A stretch of DNA of 64,000 bases from Camarhynchus parvulus (GCF_901933205.1 NC_044573.1:56117993-56181992); one strand, 5' to 3'. Shown: positions 11,715 through 25,748, counted from the stretch's first letter. Numbers and translations: made by a program. Notes: generated by a model from the letters alone, not told the origin.

Positions 11715-13483
11715 ATAGCATGTAAAATTTTGAAAGTATTGTGACTTGGGAAGCAAGTATAGATTGAAGATTTAAGGAAAATCTCACAGCGTTTATGCCA
11801 CAAGACTTCACCCTTCTGAACTGGAAAGGACAATAATGACAGAATGAATCTTGGAAAGAGCTACTGGCTGTGAGGTGTTTATTTCCACTCCATCAAACAA
11901 GTGAAATACTGGACTGCAGTCATTTCCATTCCAGAAAGCTTATCTCTGAAAGTAAGTGGGAGAAACTCAAGTCCACCAGAGGAGGATGAGTCCTTATGGC
12001 AATCAGCAGTTTTGTAGCTCATTATCTCTTCCTTTCAGCTCATAAGATTGTTTTCCCCATAAATATTTCAACATCCAGGAGAATGTGGTGGGAAGCCAAA
12101 AGCCCAGCATGCAATCAAACCTTCGTCATAAACTTGGTCTCACACTGAAGTTGTCCTGAAACCTGACCCAACTGTATCATCTCACACAAGCTAGAAGACA
12201 GGAGGACAGCTGGACACCTTCAGATGCCCAGTGTAGCTGTCTGCCTTAGCCACATGATCTGGTGCACAGAGATGGAGGGTGAACCTGGCTCCCACCCCTC
12301 CATCTGGACAGCAGAAGTGAAACCAGGCATTTGCCTGCTGCTGCTGGTGGCAAGTGGAAATAATGTCACACATTTTCACATTTTATCCATGTGGCCACTG
12401 AGAAGCAACATTCCCAAACAGACTGCTTCAGATGCTTAGAAACAAGCTCTACAGGGGAAGCACCAGCATATTTTTGCATTAAAAAGTAGCTGAGCTTTCT
12501 CCCTTTCCTTGCAGTGGATGCCCTGCTCCTGCTCACCACTTCACTCTCCTTCCTTTCCTTTCCAAACTTTCATTTTTCACAAAACTATACAAGCAGTGTT
12601 ATTCCTTACATGGAGCAACAGTGCAACAAGCACGAGAACCTCAGTTATGACCAGGCATCCCTCCAAGGAAGAAGAAAATTAACAACTGTGGCTCCAAGAC
12701 TCTTGGAAGGGCTGTGTTGAACATATGTCTGTGGTAAACAGAAATTTCCAAACCTTAATAAAACACCTTCCTTCTTATAACACAGATGGAATTACTGGAA
12801 ACTTACTGTCCTTGGTAATTGATCAAGCTGTTTAAAATAGTAAGAGAAAACATCAGTTGCAATGTCAGTGAAAAATATTTGCAAAAGTGCTGATGAATAT
12901 GATTTTAATCCCATATAAAATTGTGGTGAGAAAAAGGAAATTTCTATTGGATACTCTCCACAGTAAACCTTAGTTTTTGCTTGGTATTAATCCACCCTGA
13001 ATAGCTTCTGATCTGATTATATTTTACAATAATGTGGGAAGGCACACCAGGCAAATAATTCACTGTGCTTTGTTCAGGTAACTTTTCCCATGAAAAGAGA
13101 ACAGGAAATTAATGCTGGGGGGGAAATATATATATATATATATTGATGGACTTCCCTGATCATTTTAAACCTTCCACAGTCCCAGAGGAGAAGGTGGTAA
13201 CAAATGAGTGGTCCTACACTGGGAGACTGGTACATTTCACAAGCAAGACCTAGCCTTGCCAAACCCTTGAAGGAGGCAAAAATTTCAAAGGCAAGTTTAA
13301 AATTCTGGTTTGGTTTCTTGTCCTTGGAGGGGCTCTGGGGTGTAATTGCAGATTCAGCTGAGTTTTTGCAAAGCTAATGCAGAACTAAATATAATGACAG
13401 AGTAAATTTCAGAAAAGTTTGTCTGGCTTCCATTTTTGTTCTCCTAAGTCAGGAAATTAGATTTCCATGGGAACATCTGCATA
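11715..13483. other. Unique non-coding sequence with a TA repeat
   Basis: No gene is recognised. Apart from the TA dinucleotide run near 13126, I see nothing repetitive. Open frames are 80 codons or shorter. Confidence 0.55.
13126..13143. repeat. (TA)9 dinucleotide microsatellite
   Basis: Nine perfect AT/TA units directly follow a G run (GGGGGGG, 13117-13123). It lies within otherwise unique sequence and could be length-polymorphic. Confidence 0.9.
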
Positions 13484-13867
13484 GACCTTGGTTTATTCAG
13501 CCTAGAGAAAAGGAGATTGAAGGGAAAACTCATACCAGTCTACAGCTTCCTCACCAGGGGAAGGGGGTGTAGGTCTTCTTCTTTCTGGCCACCAGCTGTA
13601 AGACCTGAGGGAATGATATGAAGCTCTGTCAGGGGAGGTTAGGAAAAGTTTCTTCACCCAGAAGGTGGCTGGGCACTGGAATAGGCTCACCAGGGACATG
13701 GTTACAGCACCAAACCTAACAGAGTTCAAGAAGCTTTTCAAGAAGCTCTCAGGAACACAGTGTGATTCTTGGGGTTGTCCTGTGCAGGGCCAGGAGCTGG
13801 ACTCAATAAATGACCATTGTGGGCCCCTTCCAACTTATGGTGCACTATGGCTGAATGATGATTCTAT
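13484..13867 (+). mobile_element. CR1 LINE 3' end (5'-truncated)
   Basis: This is the 3' portion of a CR1 element in the order expected for the family: the 'TTCAGCCTAGAGAAAAGGAG' block, 'CTCACCAGGGGAAGGGG', 'CCCAGAAGGTGGCTGGGCA', 'GTGCAGGGCCAGGAGCTGGA', and a tail ending in TGATGATTCTATCA. It shares its 3' type with the copies at 6.1 and 52.1 kb. It has small internal deletions relative to the 6.1 kb copy. It contains only the end of the element and encodes no protein. Confidence 0.93.
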
Positions 13868-16800
13868 CACAGAGCACCGTGAGTACAGAGATCCATAAGA
13901 TTGCCTGAGCAAGGTGACCTGAGGACCAGAAATAGGGCAGCCATTGCAGCATGAAGGCTGCCATCAATTGCTTTGGAGATGCCTGGCTCAGCTGAGGTGA
14001 AGGTGGCTGTCTCCCCCTTCATCAGAAGCTCTGGGGAAAACATACTCCCCATGCTTCAGTCCCATCAGCCCCTCCCGCAAAAGCAGAAGCTGGGGTGTGG
14101 ACACCAGACTTTTCTGTGGAAAGGTCCCTGGGAAGGGTTGTAATTACAGGATGCAAAGACAAAGTGGTCATGTTCTTTGCTGCTAGGAGTGTTGTTTGTT
14201 TAGCTCATCATGTTGTGGGTCCCACTTATTTTGATGATGTAAAAAGCTCCATTTGCAAAGCAATTATGGTTTGGGTATCTAAAGCAAAGATGAGAAACTG
14301 CACAAAAAAAAGAGACCCTCAGCTCTCTCAGATTTAAATACTTCTCATTTTATGCTCTGGATAGGAAAAGGAAACTTGGAGGAGATCAGATTGGAAATGA
14401 CAGCGTTCTTTTGAATTACAAATTAGAATTTGTTACAGGGGCACTGGAGAGACATAATCAGCAGGGTGTCTATAATTTGTTGACATGTACAACAATTTGG
14501 AATTAGGTACATTTTAATATAGATGCTTACTTTAATCACAGTGTGCTATCAAGGATTTTCGTGCTGGGGTTTGACCTCTTCTCTGTGTGAGTTCTGTGTT
14601 CCCTAGTACCAAAATGGCTTATAAACACTTTTAGCTGCCCTCAGGGGTGGAGCTGATGGTTCTGCACAATGATGGAGGAAAGATCTATGAAGAGCCATGC
14701 AGCCCTGCATCTGTTTGACTCCAGGCACCCCTTTCCCATCCATTTATTTTTTCACCTACCTGTGCAGTTTCATTTTTCCTTTAGTACCTATTTGCAACAG
14801 CTTTTCTGCAAGGAAACAACAGAGTAGGAAAGAATCTCTTTCATAGTACCTCCTCCTACCATGCAAGCTGTGACCATTTTAATTCCCCAGGACACAGGAT
14901 GAAGTTTATCAGGTGAAATCACAGGTGTTTCTCCTATTATTTAAAGCATTGTTCTTGTAACAGAAGCTGAGAGAGAAGGATATTCAAAGCTGCATCTCAG
15001 ATTTGGCCTTTTGACTAGCACACATCTGCAGAGAGTTTTGGTTTCTGTTTTCTGTGGTTGTGTCATATTTTCACACACTACATTCAGCATTAGAACTGGT
15101 ATTGGAAAGAGAACACATTGAGCCATTTGATAATATGATATGGTTTATCTTCTGCATTTGTGTGGCATCCATTAAAATGTGCATTTGGCCTGGACTGTCC
15201 AAGAAGTGGGCACTGCAAGAGTTCCAACTCTGCTTCAGGAAGAGAAAAAGATTCAGAAAGTTAGTTATGGGACCAGCTCCTGAGTAGTGTGCTCCTGAGG
15301 TGGCAATTCATACTAAATGAAGGTAATGAAACACACAACCAGTCCACATATCTGATCACAAAATCCCTAGGAAAAAGTCAAGTAAAAAATTGTCTCAAGA
15401 TCATGTCTCATAGAGAAGAAATTCTCTATTCATTCTTAGAAATATGTAGGTCAGCATGGGGAAATAGGAAAATGGGAAAATCTATTGGAGGCAGCAAAAA
15501 TCCCTGCCTCAGTTATCTGAGTTTGGCTCATTGCAAACCAACCTTTACCAGGTTCCCTCAGTGTGGCAGGAGAGTCTGAAAACAGAGATGAAATCTGAGC
15601 ATTCCTAAACTACTTGAAATGTGAAATTGCTTTAGAGGACATTTCTAAAGAAAGAGGTGTGAGAAAAACAGTGTCCTTTATAAAACTGTCTTCTTTTTCC
15701 CAAACTGGGATGGCAATAGTCAACTTGATTTGCCTTGCTAAATCTCTGAAGGACTCTGAAACAATGAAACCCACCTCTGGTGCTGTCTGGGACAATTAAG
15801 CAATGTTGGGTCAGGAAAAACTTGGGCTTTTGGGTCCTGTCTTTGGTATTGGTTGGTGACCAGGGCTGGGCTGTGTGTGCTGGGATGGGTGGCAGACCCC
15901 ACATACTGAATGCTGGTAGCCACAGCACCTTACAGCAAATTTCAGACCTTCAGCAGGTAGAGCCAGGAGCCAGAAATTCATCATATGCCTCAGGAAAGCA
16001 GAAGCCAAGGTCAGGCACTGTCAATGTCCTCGGCCCATGTAACAGCAGAGGATTAATTAAGTTAAAATGTAGATGGGCATTTCACCTTTCTCCAGAGTTG
16101 CAATGAAACAGTCTGTAAAACAGCAGGAGTTACTCTTCTGCCATGTCGAAATTTCAAACCTGGAGAAAGCAAGGCTGTGATACTGATGCTCACTGAGCTG
16201 GGCCCACAGTGATCTGTTCAGAATGGGACTTGTTTTGCTCTCTTTGCCTCAGACATCAGAAATAGTTGATGGAGCTGTCCTGCAGAGACCAGGAGCAAGA
16301 CTTAACTCCACATTAAAGTGCCCTGGGGCAGGGTGTGACACACCCTGTGAGCGTACACATGTGGCAGACTGTGGCTAGCCAGGTATGGTGCAAATTCACC
16401 CTCATGCATCTCTCCAGATGCATGAACTGGAGGGTGGAGACGCACACAGGCACAGTCCATCCCCAGCCTGCTCCCTGTGATTTTCCTCTTGCCAGAGGTA
16501 TGCTGCCTCTCCATCCCTTGCTGCATTTCATCTCTTCAGGTGCCAGTGGACTGGGAACAGCCACTCCTGCACGCTGCTGGACACTGCTGGCTGGCAGCCC
16601 CTTGGCCTTCTGCTGCTGTGTGACCAGTGGGTGAAGTCATGCAATTGTCTGCAGCAGGGAGAAATTTGAGACACCAGCCCAGCTCTAGGCTGTAAACACA
16701 TCCATCTTAGTGCTGTTGTCACTCGCATGATTAAAAGGGGGAAAATGGAAAGAGACAGAATGTCTTTGGAAGCCAACTTGATGAAATGGGAAAAAAAGAT

Positions 16801-18560
16801 CAAAAAGGAGCTTGATTAATGGACTTGCATCCAGGCCAAGAGATACATACACTGAGAAGTTCTTTGACTTATTCCTGTCCACTTCCCATTTTGAGGCACA
16901 TTGAGGTAGGGCTTGAGTGGCTCGTGCCACGTGCACATTGACACTGCACCAGCAGGGACAAGGAGATTTACACAGACTCATACTCCCTTGCCATCTCTCT
17001 TTCCTTGACTGTCTCAAGAGGGATCTGGACAGGGATGGGAAGCAGACTCTGATAAACTTTGGTGTTATGTCTCCATTCCTGTCACACTAGTTTCCAGTTT
17101 CTTGTACCCCTGAAGTGACTATGGCCCAGGATGAGCAGTCAAAACTGCTACAGCAAGTAATGAAGTGAAAACTTTGCAGTCACTGAAAGCTGCTTCTCAC
17201 ATTTAGGCATCCTACTGTCTCTTTCCCAGACTTGGCAGTAGCATGAAAAATGACATGTCAAACAACACCTCAGCAGTGATGAAAGTGCAGAGCTCTGTGC
17301 ATTGCTTAGTAAAACCTTCATTTCTGCTGTCCAGGAGAAATTCTGAGCCTTCATTTGGAGAAGACTAGCAAAAGATAATCTCTCAGTGTGGACTCTCCTG
17401 CCTGCCTGGATATTAGCAGCAAAGCAAAAGGTGGGCTCTTTCTGTGTGAGATTTGCTAAAGACTAAAAGCAATACTTTTAGTCAAAGAGCTCCATGGGTA
17501 AAGCTTGGCTGGGCAATGAAGGAGTGACAATCTTTGTCACAAAACTTTGGCTTCATTCCCATACAGCTGTTGAATACTTTCCTTTCCAGCTATAAAATGT
17601 AAGGTTCTAGTTTTACTAGCTGGAAAATGCCATCAGGATTTTATGCAGAGATTTTGCTTGCAGTTTTGCCTTGTTAAAAGTTTGATTTGTTTTCCAAGTC
17701 AGAAGACCTTGTTCTAATGCAGGTCTAAAGAGCATCTAAGCTGTCAGCACTACCCAGAACTATTTTTTCAACTTGTCATATACTAAAAGGACTGACTTCT
17801 CTAACCCCTTCCCAGTGCCTGGGAGAATTCTGCTGGTGGAGTTAGAACAGAAGAAGGCAGAGCAGCCTTAGAGTGAATGGACAAGCTGTTAACCTATTCT
17901 TCTTGCAACATCATATCAGAAATACATCGAGGGCTGGTTTCACTAATTGACTCCAATCCTGGAAGACATCCAGTCATTTCTAAAAAGACTGTGTCATGGC
18001 TTTTGCTTTTAAGAATCTGCAAATGGTCTGGATGCCCAGAAGAACAGATGCTGAGGCTCATCAGTAGCTTGAAAGCAAGGAGCTACCACTGGCAGGCAGA
18101 GCTGCGAGAAGTAACATAATGGAAAAAACAACACATTTTCCGTGTAAAACTTCTCTGTTAAGTAGAACACGGCTGCACGAATTTTTTAAGCATTAAATAG
18201 TCTTCAAATCTCATTCCATCTCCCAGAAAAGAGGAAATATAAACAGGCCAAATGCTGGGAAGATGGAGGAGATGGAACTGGTGATTTGCAATCTGGTTGC
18301 GAGGAGACCTTTGCACCATGGGTGATCAGAGATACTGTGTTGAGTACACACTGTTGAATTTCTTATCTGGCAGGCACAAGCCATGGGGCTGAATTCTGGC
18401 TGATGTGAGACTGGCTGAAGCAACTGTGATCATACCAAAAGGCAGAGCCATGTATTTGTACATGGCAGCTAGCCTTGGCATAGTATATGTGATCAGTCCT
18501 GCCTTCCCCTCCACACCCCAAGGTACATAAAATCTACATTCCTGTAGGCTGAAACACATC
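13868..18560. other. Unique non-coding sequence
   Basis: No gene is recognised. Paired opposite-strand frames (for example around 15610-15930) are mirror artefacts of one another. An AT-rich patch at 14410-14545 contains nested short palindromes and may be regulatory (see findings). Confidence 0.55.
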
Positions 18561-18611
18561 TGAATGAGTGAATGAATGAATGAATGAATGAATGAATGAA
18601 TGAATGAATGA
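18561..18611 (+). repeat. (GAAT)n tetranucleotide microsatellite
   Basis: About twelve GAAT units, with one imperfect unit (GAGT) near the left end and a perfect run of about 41 bases at 18570-18610. Because four is not a multiple of three, every frame reads a four-residue repeat; the minus strand gives repeated Phe-Ile-His-Ser and creates an apparent 169-codon open frame that is not a gene. A perfect run of this length is likely to be polymorphic in a population. Confidence 0.97.
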
Positions 18612-21600
18612 CAGAATGTATCTGAAGGGCATTGCATTGCATGGCCAGTGTCTCGGTCCAGTTGATGTGACTGAAGGAAGTCACTTGGAGGACAGTTTCC
18701 CTTAGGGCAAGAACCAGTTATAGAAATTGAAGATCTCTGACACGACCCCCAGGGAAAGATGGCAGCCCTATTTTCCAAAGAGGCAGGAGTAGTAGAAGTG
18801 CCTTCCAACTCAGCTGTTCCCAAACTTGCTAGCACGGCAGCTTGTCAAACTCAAGCTGCCACCCACATTGGGCACAAATCCCCCTGGCTTTGCCTTTCCA
18901 ATACACACCCCAAGCCTGTTTCCAGAGAAAGTCTCTGCCTGTTGGCTGAGGCTGCCTGCGGTATGGCTTGCACCAGCTTGGGCCCCCGATTCTTTTCCTT
19001 AGACGGAAGGGCTTGACAGCTCTTCAGTCTGGCAGCTCATTCTTCCATGGCTTAATGAGGCCTGTAATCGTTATGGACTACAGTAGTTAATTTTGGACTG
19101 CAGAAGCAGCCAGTAATTGGATAGGAAAAGAAGGGGTAGTTATATTGCCTGTCAAGTCGACCTCCCTCTTCCTCTCCCTCTCTCTTCTCCCACAGCATCT
19201 CATTTGTGACTTTCTTCTACTTCTCATTGGCTCCAGGCACCACCTCATCCTCCTGCAGAGGTCCATATGGCTTTTCCTTCCCCTGCCTCCCCATAAAGCC
19301 AAATTGCCCTACACTCTTTCCTAGTGGTGCCGGATGCCATCTCCCTGCCTGCCTGGTGCACTGCCCTCCCAGCCCAGCCCCAGCCCAGGGCGCGCAGTGG
19401 TGGCTGGGCGCTGCTCCTACCATGGCCAGTGACCCTGCCTGCAGAGCCAGGTCAGCCAAACTGGAGATGTCAGCCTGAGTGGATTTTTAAATTGCTTTCA
19501 TTTTTCAGTCTGACTGAATAACACAGGCACAGTTCCGCAGCAGAGACTCATGCTGTTAAGCAAGCAACAGCCCAAGGAAGGCCAGGAGCCTTCCCAAGTG
19601 CAGAAAACAGTTTCAGCTCAGCAAAGCCATTACAAATGTACTTCAAGTCAGGGAAGTGATTAAGTGGTCTGCTGTGTCAGAGCTTCAAATTCTGCCACTT
19701 CAGGACAGAAAAGAAGGAAATTTCAGCAAAATGAAGCCAACTTTCTTTCACAAAACCTGTGACATTCTGGATACAATCTCAGAGAACAGCTGCCAAGTAC
19801 AAAGACCTATATGACTGCATGTTGATATCAATGTGCTTATACACCAAGCCCATTCCCTCAATGGGGTTTGCTTGCCCTGAGATGATTTTAAAAGTGAGAA
19901 TTCCTAACAGAAAGGAAAAATTTTAATTCTGCTTGAAGCAAGTTATCAGAGCAGAAAAGGTAATTTCACATGCAGGGTCAACTGCCAAGATATGCTTTGC
20001 TCTGCTCTGGGTTGGCAAAATGAGAAGCAGGTCTGTGTCAAGTTTGGGGTTGCCTTGCATCAAAAGCCCTCAGGAAGGCAGCTGGGGCAGTGCTGAGGCA
20101 TGGCATGGTAGGCAGAGCTGAGCACAGGGGCCTCCTCTGCCATCAGAGGGCACAAAGCACCCTCAGCTTTCATGGTGGGCTGGTGGGCTACTGGTCATGG
20201 TGCTGGTTTTTGTCTGGGAAATGCTGGTTTCTGCTCCTGTCCCAATGGCCTAGCTCTGTATTTTGCTGGACAAGACAATATTTTAAGGGACTCTGCAAAT
20301 TTTTTTGTTTAATAAGGCCCTGGCAATCTCAGTGCTGAGACTTGCTCAGGTTTGCTCAGGTACACTGAACTCCACCATAATGATTGCAAACACACTGAGA
20401 GGCTGCTGCTTGACACAGATCTTCAGAGACCTCCAGCGTGTCTACCAGGATAAATTAGGCTTGTGCAGGTGCCTTATTTTTATTTTTCCTTCTGAGCCTT
20501 TTGTATAATAACAGTGTAATGGAAATATCCCTGTAGGGTCCAAGGCCAAGGCAAGATTTTTGCATTATAAACTCCCACAATTTCAGAGCAAGGAGGTTGC
20601 TCTGGAGGCTTTGAGATGAAAGCTGCTGGCTGAGCTGACAGGTGCATGCTGACATTCAGTGCTGTTCAAAGTTGGCAAGGTATTTTACGGGCAGCATCAC
20701 ACACGAGCCTGGCAGCACAAGGCAGACAGGATTCTGCTCCTGCCCCAAGCAGAACTTGTGCAATTGATAGGGTGGCTGTTTCTGGTGTGTCATGTTGATG
20801 CCCTTTAAGCTTGTGTGGCTAAATCCCTGGGCTGGTGCCTTAGTTTGAAGGTGCCAGCCATCCCACAGACCAGGAACAGAACACACTTCTGTCAACAAGG
20901 CTGTTCCATGCCTGCGCTGTTCCACTTTGGTGAGTCAAGTACCCTCTGTCCTCATGTTAAAACCATGAGTTGGTTATTTGCTTGCACAGCAGTGGCACTG
21001 CAGGCTGGAGCTGACCCTGCAAAGCAGAGCTGGACCAAACCCCTGGGCCCTAGTTTTGCCAGCTCCAACAAGCAGGCTTTGTAGCAGTTCTCCACCTGAA
21101 CAGCTGTCTTGTTATTAGTCCCAGTGAAACAGAGATGGGGGACATGCTTTGAGGGGCAGCAGTAGGCTGCCTGCAGTTTAAATCTGCTGGCAGCTGAGGT
21201 GCTGTGGCACAGGGGTGTGCAGGGGGGAGAAGCCAGCCCCAGCAATCTGCCAGGGGGCTGAGCTGCAGCTGGGGCTGAAGCCCAGCTCAGTGAGATGCTC
21301 TGCACTCCCCCCACCATGGCCAGGGAACAGCTCAGCTCTGAAGGCTGTACTACCCCTTGGGCATTATTGTATGTGTGTTATGGGTTTTCCCCATTTTTAA
21401 TTTGCTGACAGGTTTGTTTCCTAAAGCCTTTGAGTGACTAGCTTTGCCTGCTAGTGTCAGTCATTTATCACGAAGCATTCTTGTTTAAGGTGCCTGTTGC
21501 AGAACTCACAGTCTCTCAGTGCTGCAGGACCACATGGCCTTGGTGGCAGTACTGGAGTCAGATCTCTGGCTTCCAGGAAAAATTCATGCATGGGTATGTC

Positions 21601-23177
21601 TGCTTAACCTGTTTTCTCCTCAGCCTAGCTGGTGCATAGCAAGCATTTTCTGCCTTCATCATGTCCTGTCAGCAGATTCATTGATCCCAGTTCTGGAGAG
21701 CACAATTGGATTTGATCTGTTAATTTTTCATGGTTGTTTTCCAAATGGTTATTTCCACAGTAGAGGAGCATGACTTCTTCCAGTTCTCCTCACAAGTATT
21801 TTGTGTAGGACACATTCAATTATGGGCCAATAGTTATCCCAGCAAGACACCCCTGGATCAGAGGTATGAGGCTTGGGTTCCTCACTAACAAAGGATGCTG
21901 GGTTTTGCAGAGGTATTTCAGCATACTTCAGCATTTCAAGACAATCAATATCCAGCCTTAACACTGAGGAATGGCTTGTTTCTGGGTGAGCATCACTTTT
22001 TCCTGTATGCTACAGTCTCATAGCTCCCAAGCAGACAGGAAAGTTTGGACTCTGGGAGTGGAATATTTTGCTGTGAGGAAAGAAGTGGATTACTAGAGAC
22101 ACATGACATTGGATATCAACATGTGAAGGGTAAAACATTAATTTTTGTTTTAAAAATGTGCTGTTAGAAATTGCTCTCCTAGCAACAAACCACCTTAGTT
22201 TGCCAAATGTTGAACCTTAACAACCCCATATTTGTGCTAATTCCATCTGTTTCAGTTCAAGACAAGAGTTACTAAGTGAATCAACAGCAAGCAGTACCAG
22301 TGTAATAAAAAGTATAATATCATTTTCATGTAACCTGTCATTTCTTTGAAAAACTGAAATGCAGTGATTGTCCCAAAGCTTCTGGATGACAGGGAAGAAG
22401 CAGAGGAACCCTGGTATGAAGTGTTACTGACTTTATGTTGCTCACTGATACACTGCTATAAATCCCCATTTTTATGTATTTCCCCAAAGTCCTGGTTAAT
22501 GTAAACAGAAGAGGCTGAATGGTTAGATGCATGGAATAAATGTTTTCCTCATCTTTTTACAGTGTCTCTTTAAATAGCTTTGCATATCTGCTGGCTACAC
22601 ATTCTTTCCTCGAGGAAAAGAGACGGGGCTGGTGGTTTCTAAAGCCTGCAGAAGTGAGCATCCCTGCAGGTACCTTCAGCTGTGGGCAAGGCTACATTGC
22701 CTTCTTCATCAGGAACCCTCTGCAGCAGAGGGGCATTTGATCTCACCAGAGACAATTCCTGTTGCTTCTTTCCATCTTCTCACAATTTCAATTGCTAATT
22801 TCATCTGCCAACAAGCAACCTCCTTTTCTTGATCTGTAGTGGCTGGTGTCCCCTCTTAAACTGCCACACATATTGTTCTGAAAAGAAATGGGGATGGAGT
22901 AGGAAGTTGCTTTGTTGTGTAAATTTTAATACTGACCTGGCTTTCCTCTAAGGCCTTGGGTACACATTTTAATGATTCTCTTCATATTTCCTGTCTGCTG
23001 CATGGTTTCTCACACACAAAGACCTAATGAGGAACATGCTGGAAAAAGTTTTGAAAAGAAGTGTCAAGCCTCTGGATAAATCCATTGAGGACAACAAAGA
23101 TCTTCTAGGTCTGCTCTACCCAGATGCAGATTTTTCTCCTTGGAGTAAGTTCATGGAACCAGAGACACAGTGGTTGA
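18612..23177. other. Unique non-coding sequence with modestly GC-rich patches
   Basis: No gene is recognised. Patches at about 19240-19480 and 20960-21330 are richer in G and C and give longer open frames (up to 121 codons, minus strand, 20952-21317). These frames lie opposite one another on both strands and have no recognisable domain. A 10-base direct repeat (TTGCTCAGGT twice) lies at 20342-20361. Confidence 0.55.
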
Positions 23178-23402
23178 GGAAGATCTTGGGAATTCTTCAC
23201 TGTGAGGGTGGTGAGGCACTGGAGCAGGTTGCCCAGAGAGGTTTTGGATGCCCCATCCCTGGAAGTGCTCAAGGTCAAGTTGGATGGGGCTCTGAGCAAC
23301 CTGGTCTAGTGGAAGGTGCCCCTGCCCATGACAGGGCGGTTGAAATGAGCTGATCACTAAGGTTTCTTCCAAACCAAACCAAACCATTGTATGATTCTAT
23401 GA
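23178..23402 (+). mobile_element. CR1 LINE 3' end, second subfamily type
   Basis: This shows the conserved CR1 3' order: 'TTCTTCACTGTGAGGGTGGT', 'GAGGCACTGGAGCAGGTTGC', 'GGATGCCCCATCCCTGGAAG', 'CTGAGCAACCTGGTCTAGTG', and a tail of ATTGTATGATTCTATGA. This 3' type differs from the 6.1/13.5/52.1 kb group and from the 30.4/44.7 kb group, so it records a separate wave of insertion. Three AAACC units (23371-23385) sit just before the tail. It is strongly 5'-truncated (about 225 bases) and non-coding. Confidence 0.94.
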
Positions 23403-25716
23403 ATTTAGTTTGAGATGCAACAGAGAGCACCTCCAGCTGTAGCACACCTTATGCCTGAGCAGCCCTTGTCAGCATCATGTGATCAGATGAGAGAGGCAGA
23501 AAGTGTCTGAGTACTTGCAGACCTGAGGAAGGGAGTGCATGCCTGTGGCATCTCCCTTTGAGAGGAGCAGATTTCACTGATGGTGACAACTATAGACTTA
23601 TGTTGTTATTGTTGTTTGTTTCCTTTTAAAGCATAGTTTACAGGGAGATATTTAGAAGCAGCAGGAAATTATTATAGGCTTAAAAGCTTTGCTTGACATT
23701 GTCAGTGTCCACAAGCAGGTTCAAATATTCCTCCTTCCCTCTTTCCTGTCATTGTCCTTCAGTAAGACTTGGATGTTTTTACACAGACCTGAGTATGTTT
23801 CCATTTGGTGTGACTGGCTTTATATAAGCAGTAAAAGAAGGTGCTAAGATCAACTCTAAACCCTATTCTCTTGTGCTCACTAAAATTTACTTAAGAAATA
23901 TTTGTAAAGTACACAAAGTCATAGGTCAGGGAAGGATTTTCAAGTGTTCACACATTAAATAAAATTAAGATACTTAAAAATGCAATCTTTAAAAAGTATC
24001 TTTTTCCATAGGAAAACATGGTTTGGGCTTATTTATTTATTTAGAACAGACATTTAGAAATATACACAGCTGAAAATGTCAAGAGTTTTTTAGTGAAGTA
24101 ATGTTGCTCATGTCAGAAGCAGTAAACACATCTCACCCAACAGAAACAGACTGTGGCTGGCATAATAAAATAACCACAGTTGTTCTCATTCCAGATGAAG
24201 CTCAGTTTAGTCATAATGTTAGCTGTGGCTTGCATCATATGGGCACTAATGCCTCCAAAAGAATATTTGCAGAGAAATAAAGCAAGCAGTAGACTCCAAG
24301 GAAATTGATTAATACATTTTCCAGAGACCTGAACTTCTGAGCTTGCAGGGAGCACTGACTGCAGGTTCACTTGGGTTTATATCAGTCTGATTACACTGAT
24401 TTCCACAAGGAGAACTGCATTTTGTCCCTGCTCTGATATCCAAAAGCTCTTCAGTAGTTAACTGAAATGCAAAAGACTGTAAGCATTTTCACTCTCACAT
24501 TTCAAATAGCTGAGAGAAAATTTGTCAGGAGAGCTGGTTCAAATTACCATATTTATTTCTGCCACAGCTTATTACACAAACAGGGTATTTAGCATATGAT
24601 AGAAATAGAGATAAAATTAGTTAAAGGAACCTAATCTAAATTTATTCTTTGGTCTAAAGTGTTTAGTTATATTCTTCTCAAAATGGAGATGTAGAAATGG
24701 GCTGCAGTCGTTTTCAGTGGGGACAGCTTGTCGTGACATACCCTGAGAAGCATTGCCCAGCTGTCAATGTGTGACAGCCACACCAGCCAGCATTGCACAG
24801 GTGGGATGTAGAATGCTTCCAAAAAAGCATTCCAGCTCTCTGAGCTGGAAAACAACTCTTCCGGATATCAGAAGGCCCTCAAGGCTGATCCAAAAGGGAT
24901 TTAAACAAAGTTGCACATGGGCTAAAAACCAGCACAGGATCACATGTTCCTATTAAGGAGAATTTCAGTTTTGTAAGTAATAGGAGCTCTTCTGAGTACC
25001 AGCCTGCACTACTGATCTGACAACTGTCTTTTTCCCCCAGAAATTCTCAGATTTTGGGCCCTTGAAATAAATTTTCAGGTCTTTCCCAAACCTATTTCCC
25101 ACTTTTTTTTGGCATTTTCCTTTGTATTTTAAAGCTGTTTCTAAGGAATAATTTTTTCCCGTTTTCTCTCACTTTGTGTCATCACATAGTGATTAATAAC
25201 AGTGTCCATAAACTCCCCTGTCTAGGTCACTTTATAGCCTACATGCTAAACTTCATACCAGCTGAGTTAATAGAGTGCATGTTTTTTCTCTCTTGAGGCA
25301 GCTCCCAGTAGGTTGTAGGCAAGTATTTGTGTTTCACAGTATGAAGACTTCATAAGCATCCTTTTAATTGAACACTGGTACTCAGCAGAGATCACTCAAG
25401 ACTGCTCATTTTAAGCATTGTGGCATTGCAAGAATAATTTTTTCATTTATTCCCATCTGTTTACAAAATTGTTTTTTCTGGAAAAGTGATAGGGTCTTTA
25501 ATGAAGCCTGTGAAAAGTCAAAAAACAACATCTCTAATTGAAAGCACTCTTGGGAACTCACTTGGAAATAATCCTCTGCATTTTTTTGTCTCCCTTTCTG
25601 GTTGCCAGTGTTGAACCACAGAGTTAATAGCAGCCCTCTAAAATAAGCTGGCTTGTGTGCTGGGTCAGCCACAGTCATCTCCCTGAACCTTTCCATTTGC
25701 TGATAGCAGAAGAGCA

Positions 25717-25748
25717 ATGGAGGAGAAGCATGGAGGAGAAGCATGGAC
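25717..25748 (+). repeat. Short tandem duplication, 13-base unit
   Basis: ATGGAGGAGAAGC occurs twice back to back (25717-25729 and 25730-25742) and the beginning of a third unit follows. It is a minor local duplication with no visible function. Confidence 0.85.

Noticed and set aside
13117..13143. TATA-rich run considered as a promoter
   Set aside because: It is a simple TA dinucleotide repeat with no other promoter-like context.
18326..18835. 169-codon minus-strand open frame
   Set aside because: Its length comes from the GAAT microsatellite, which reads as repeated Phe-Ile-His-Ser; no domain lies outside the repeat.
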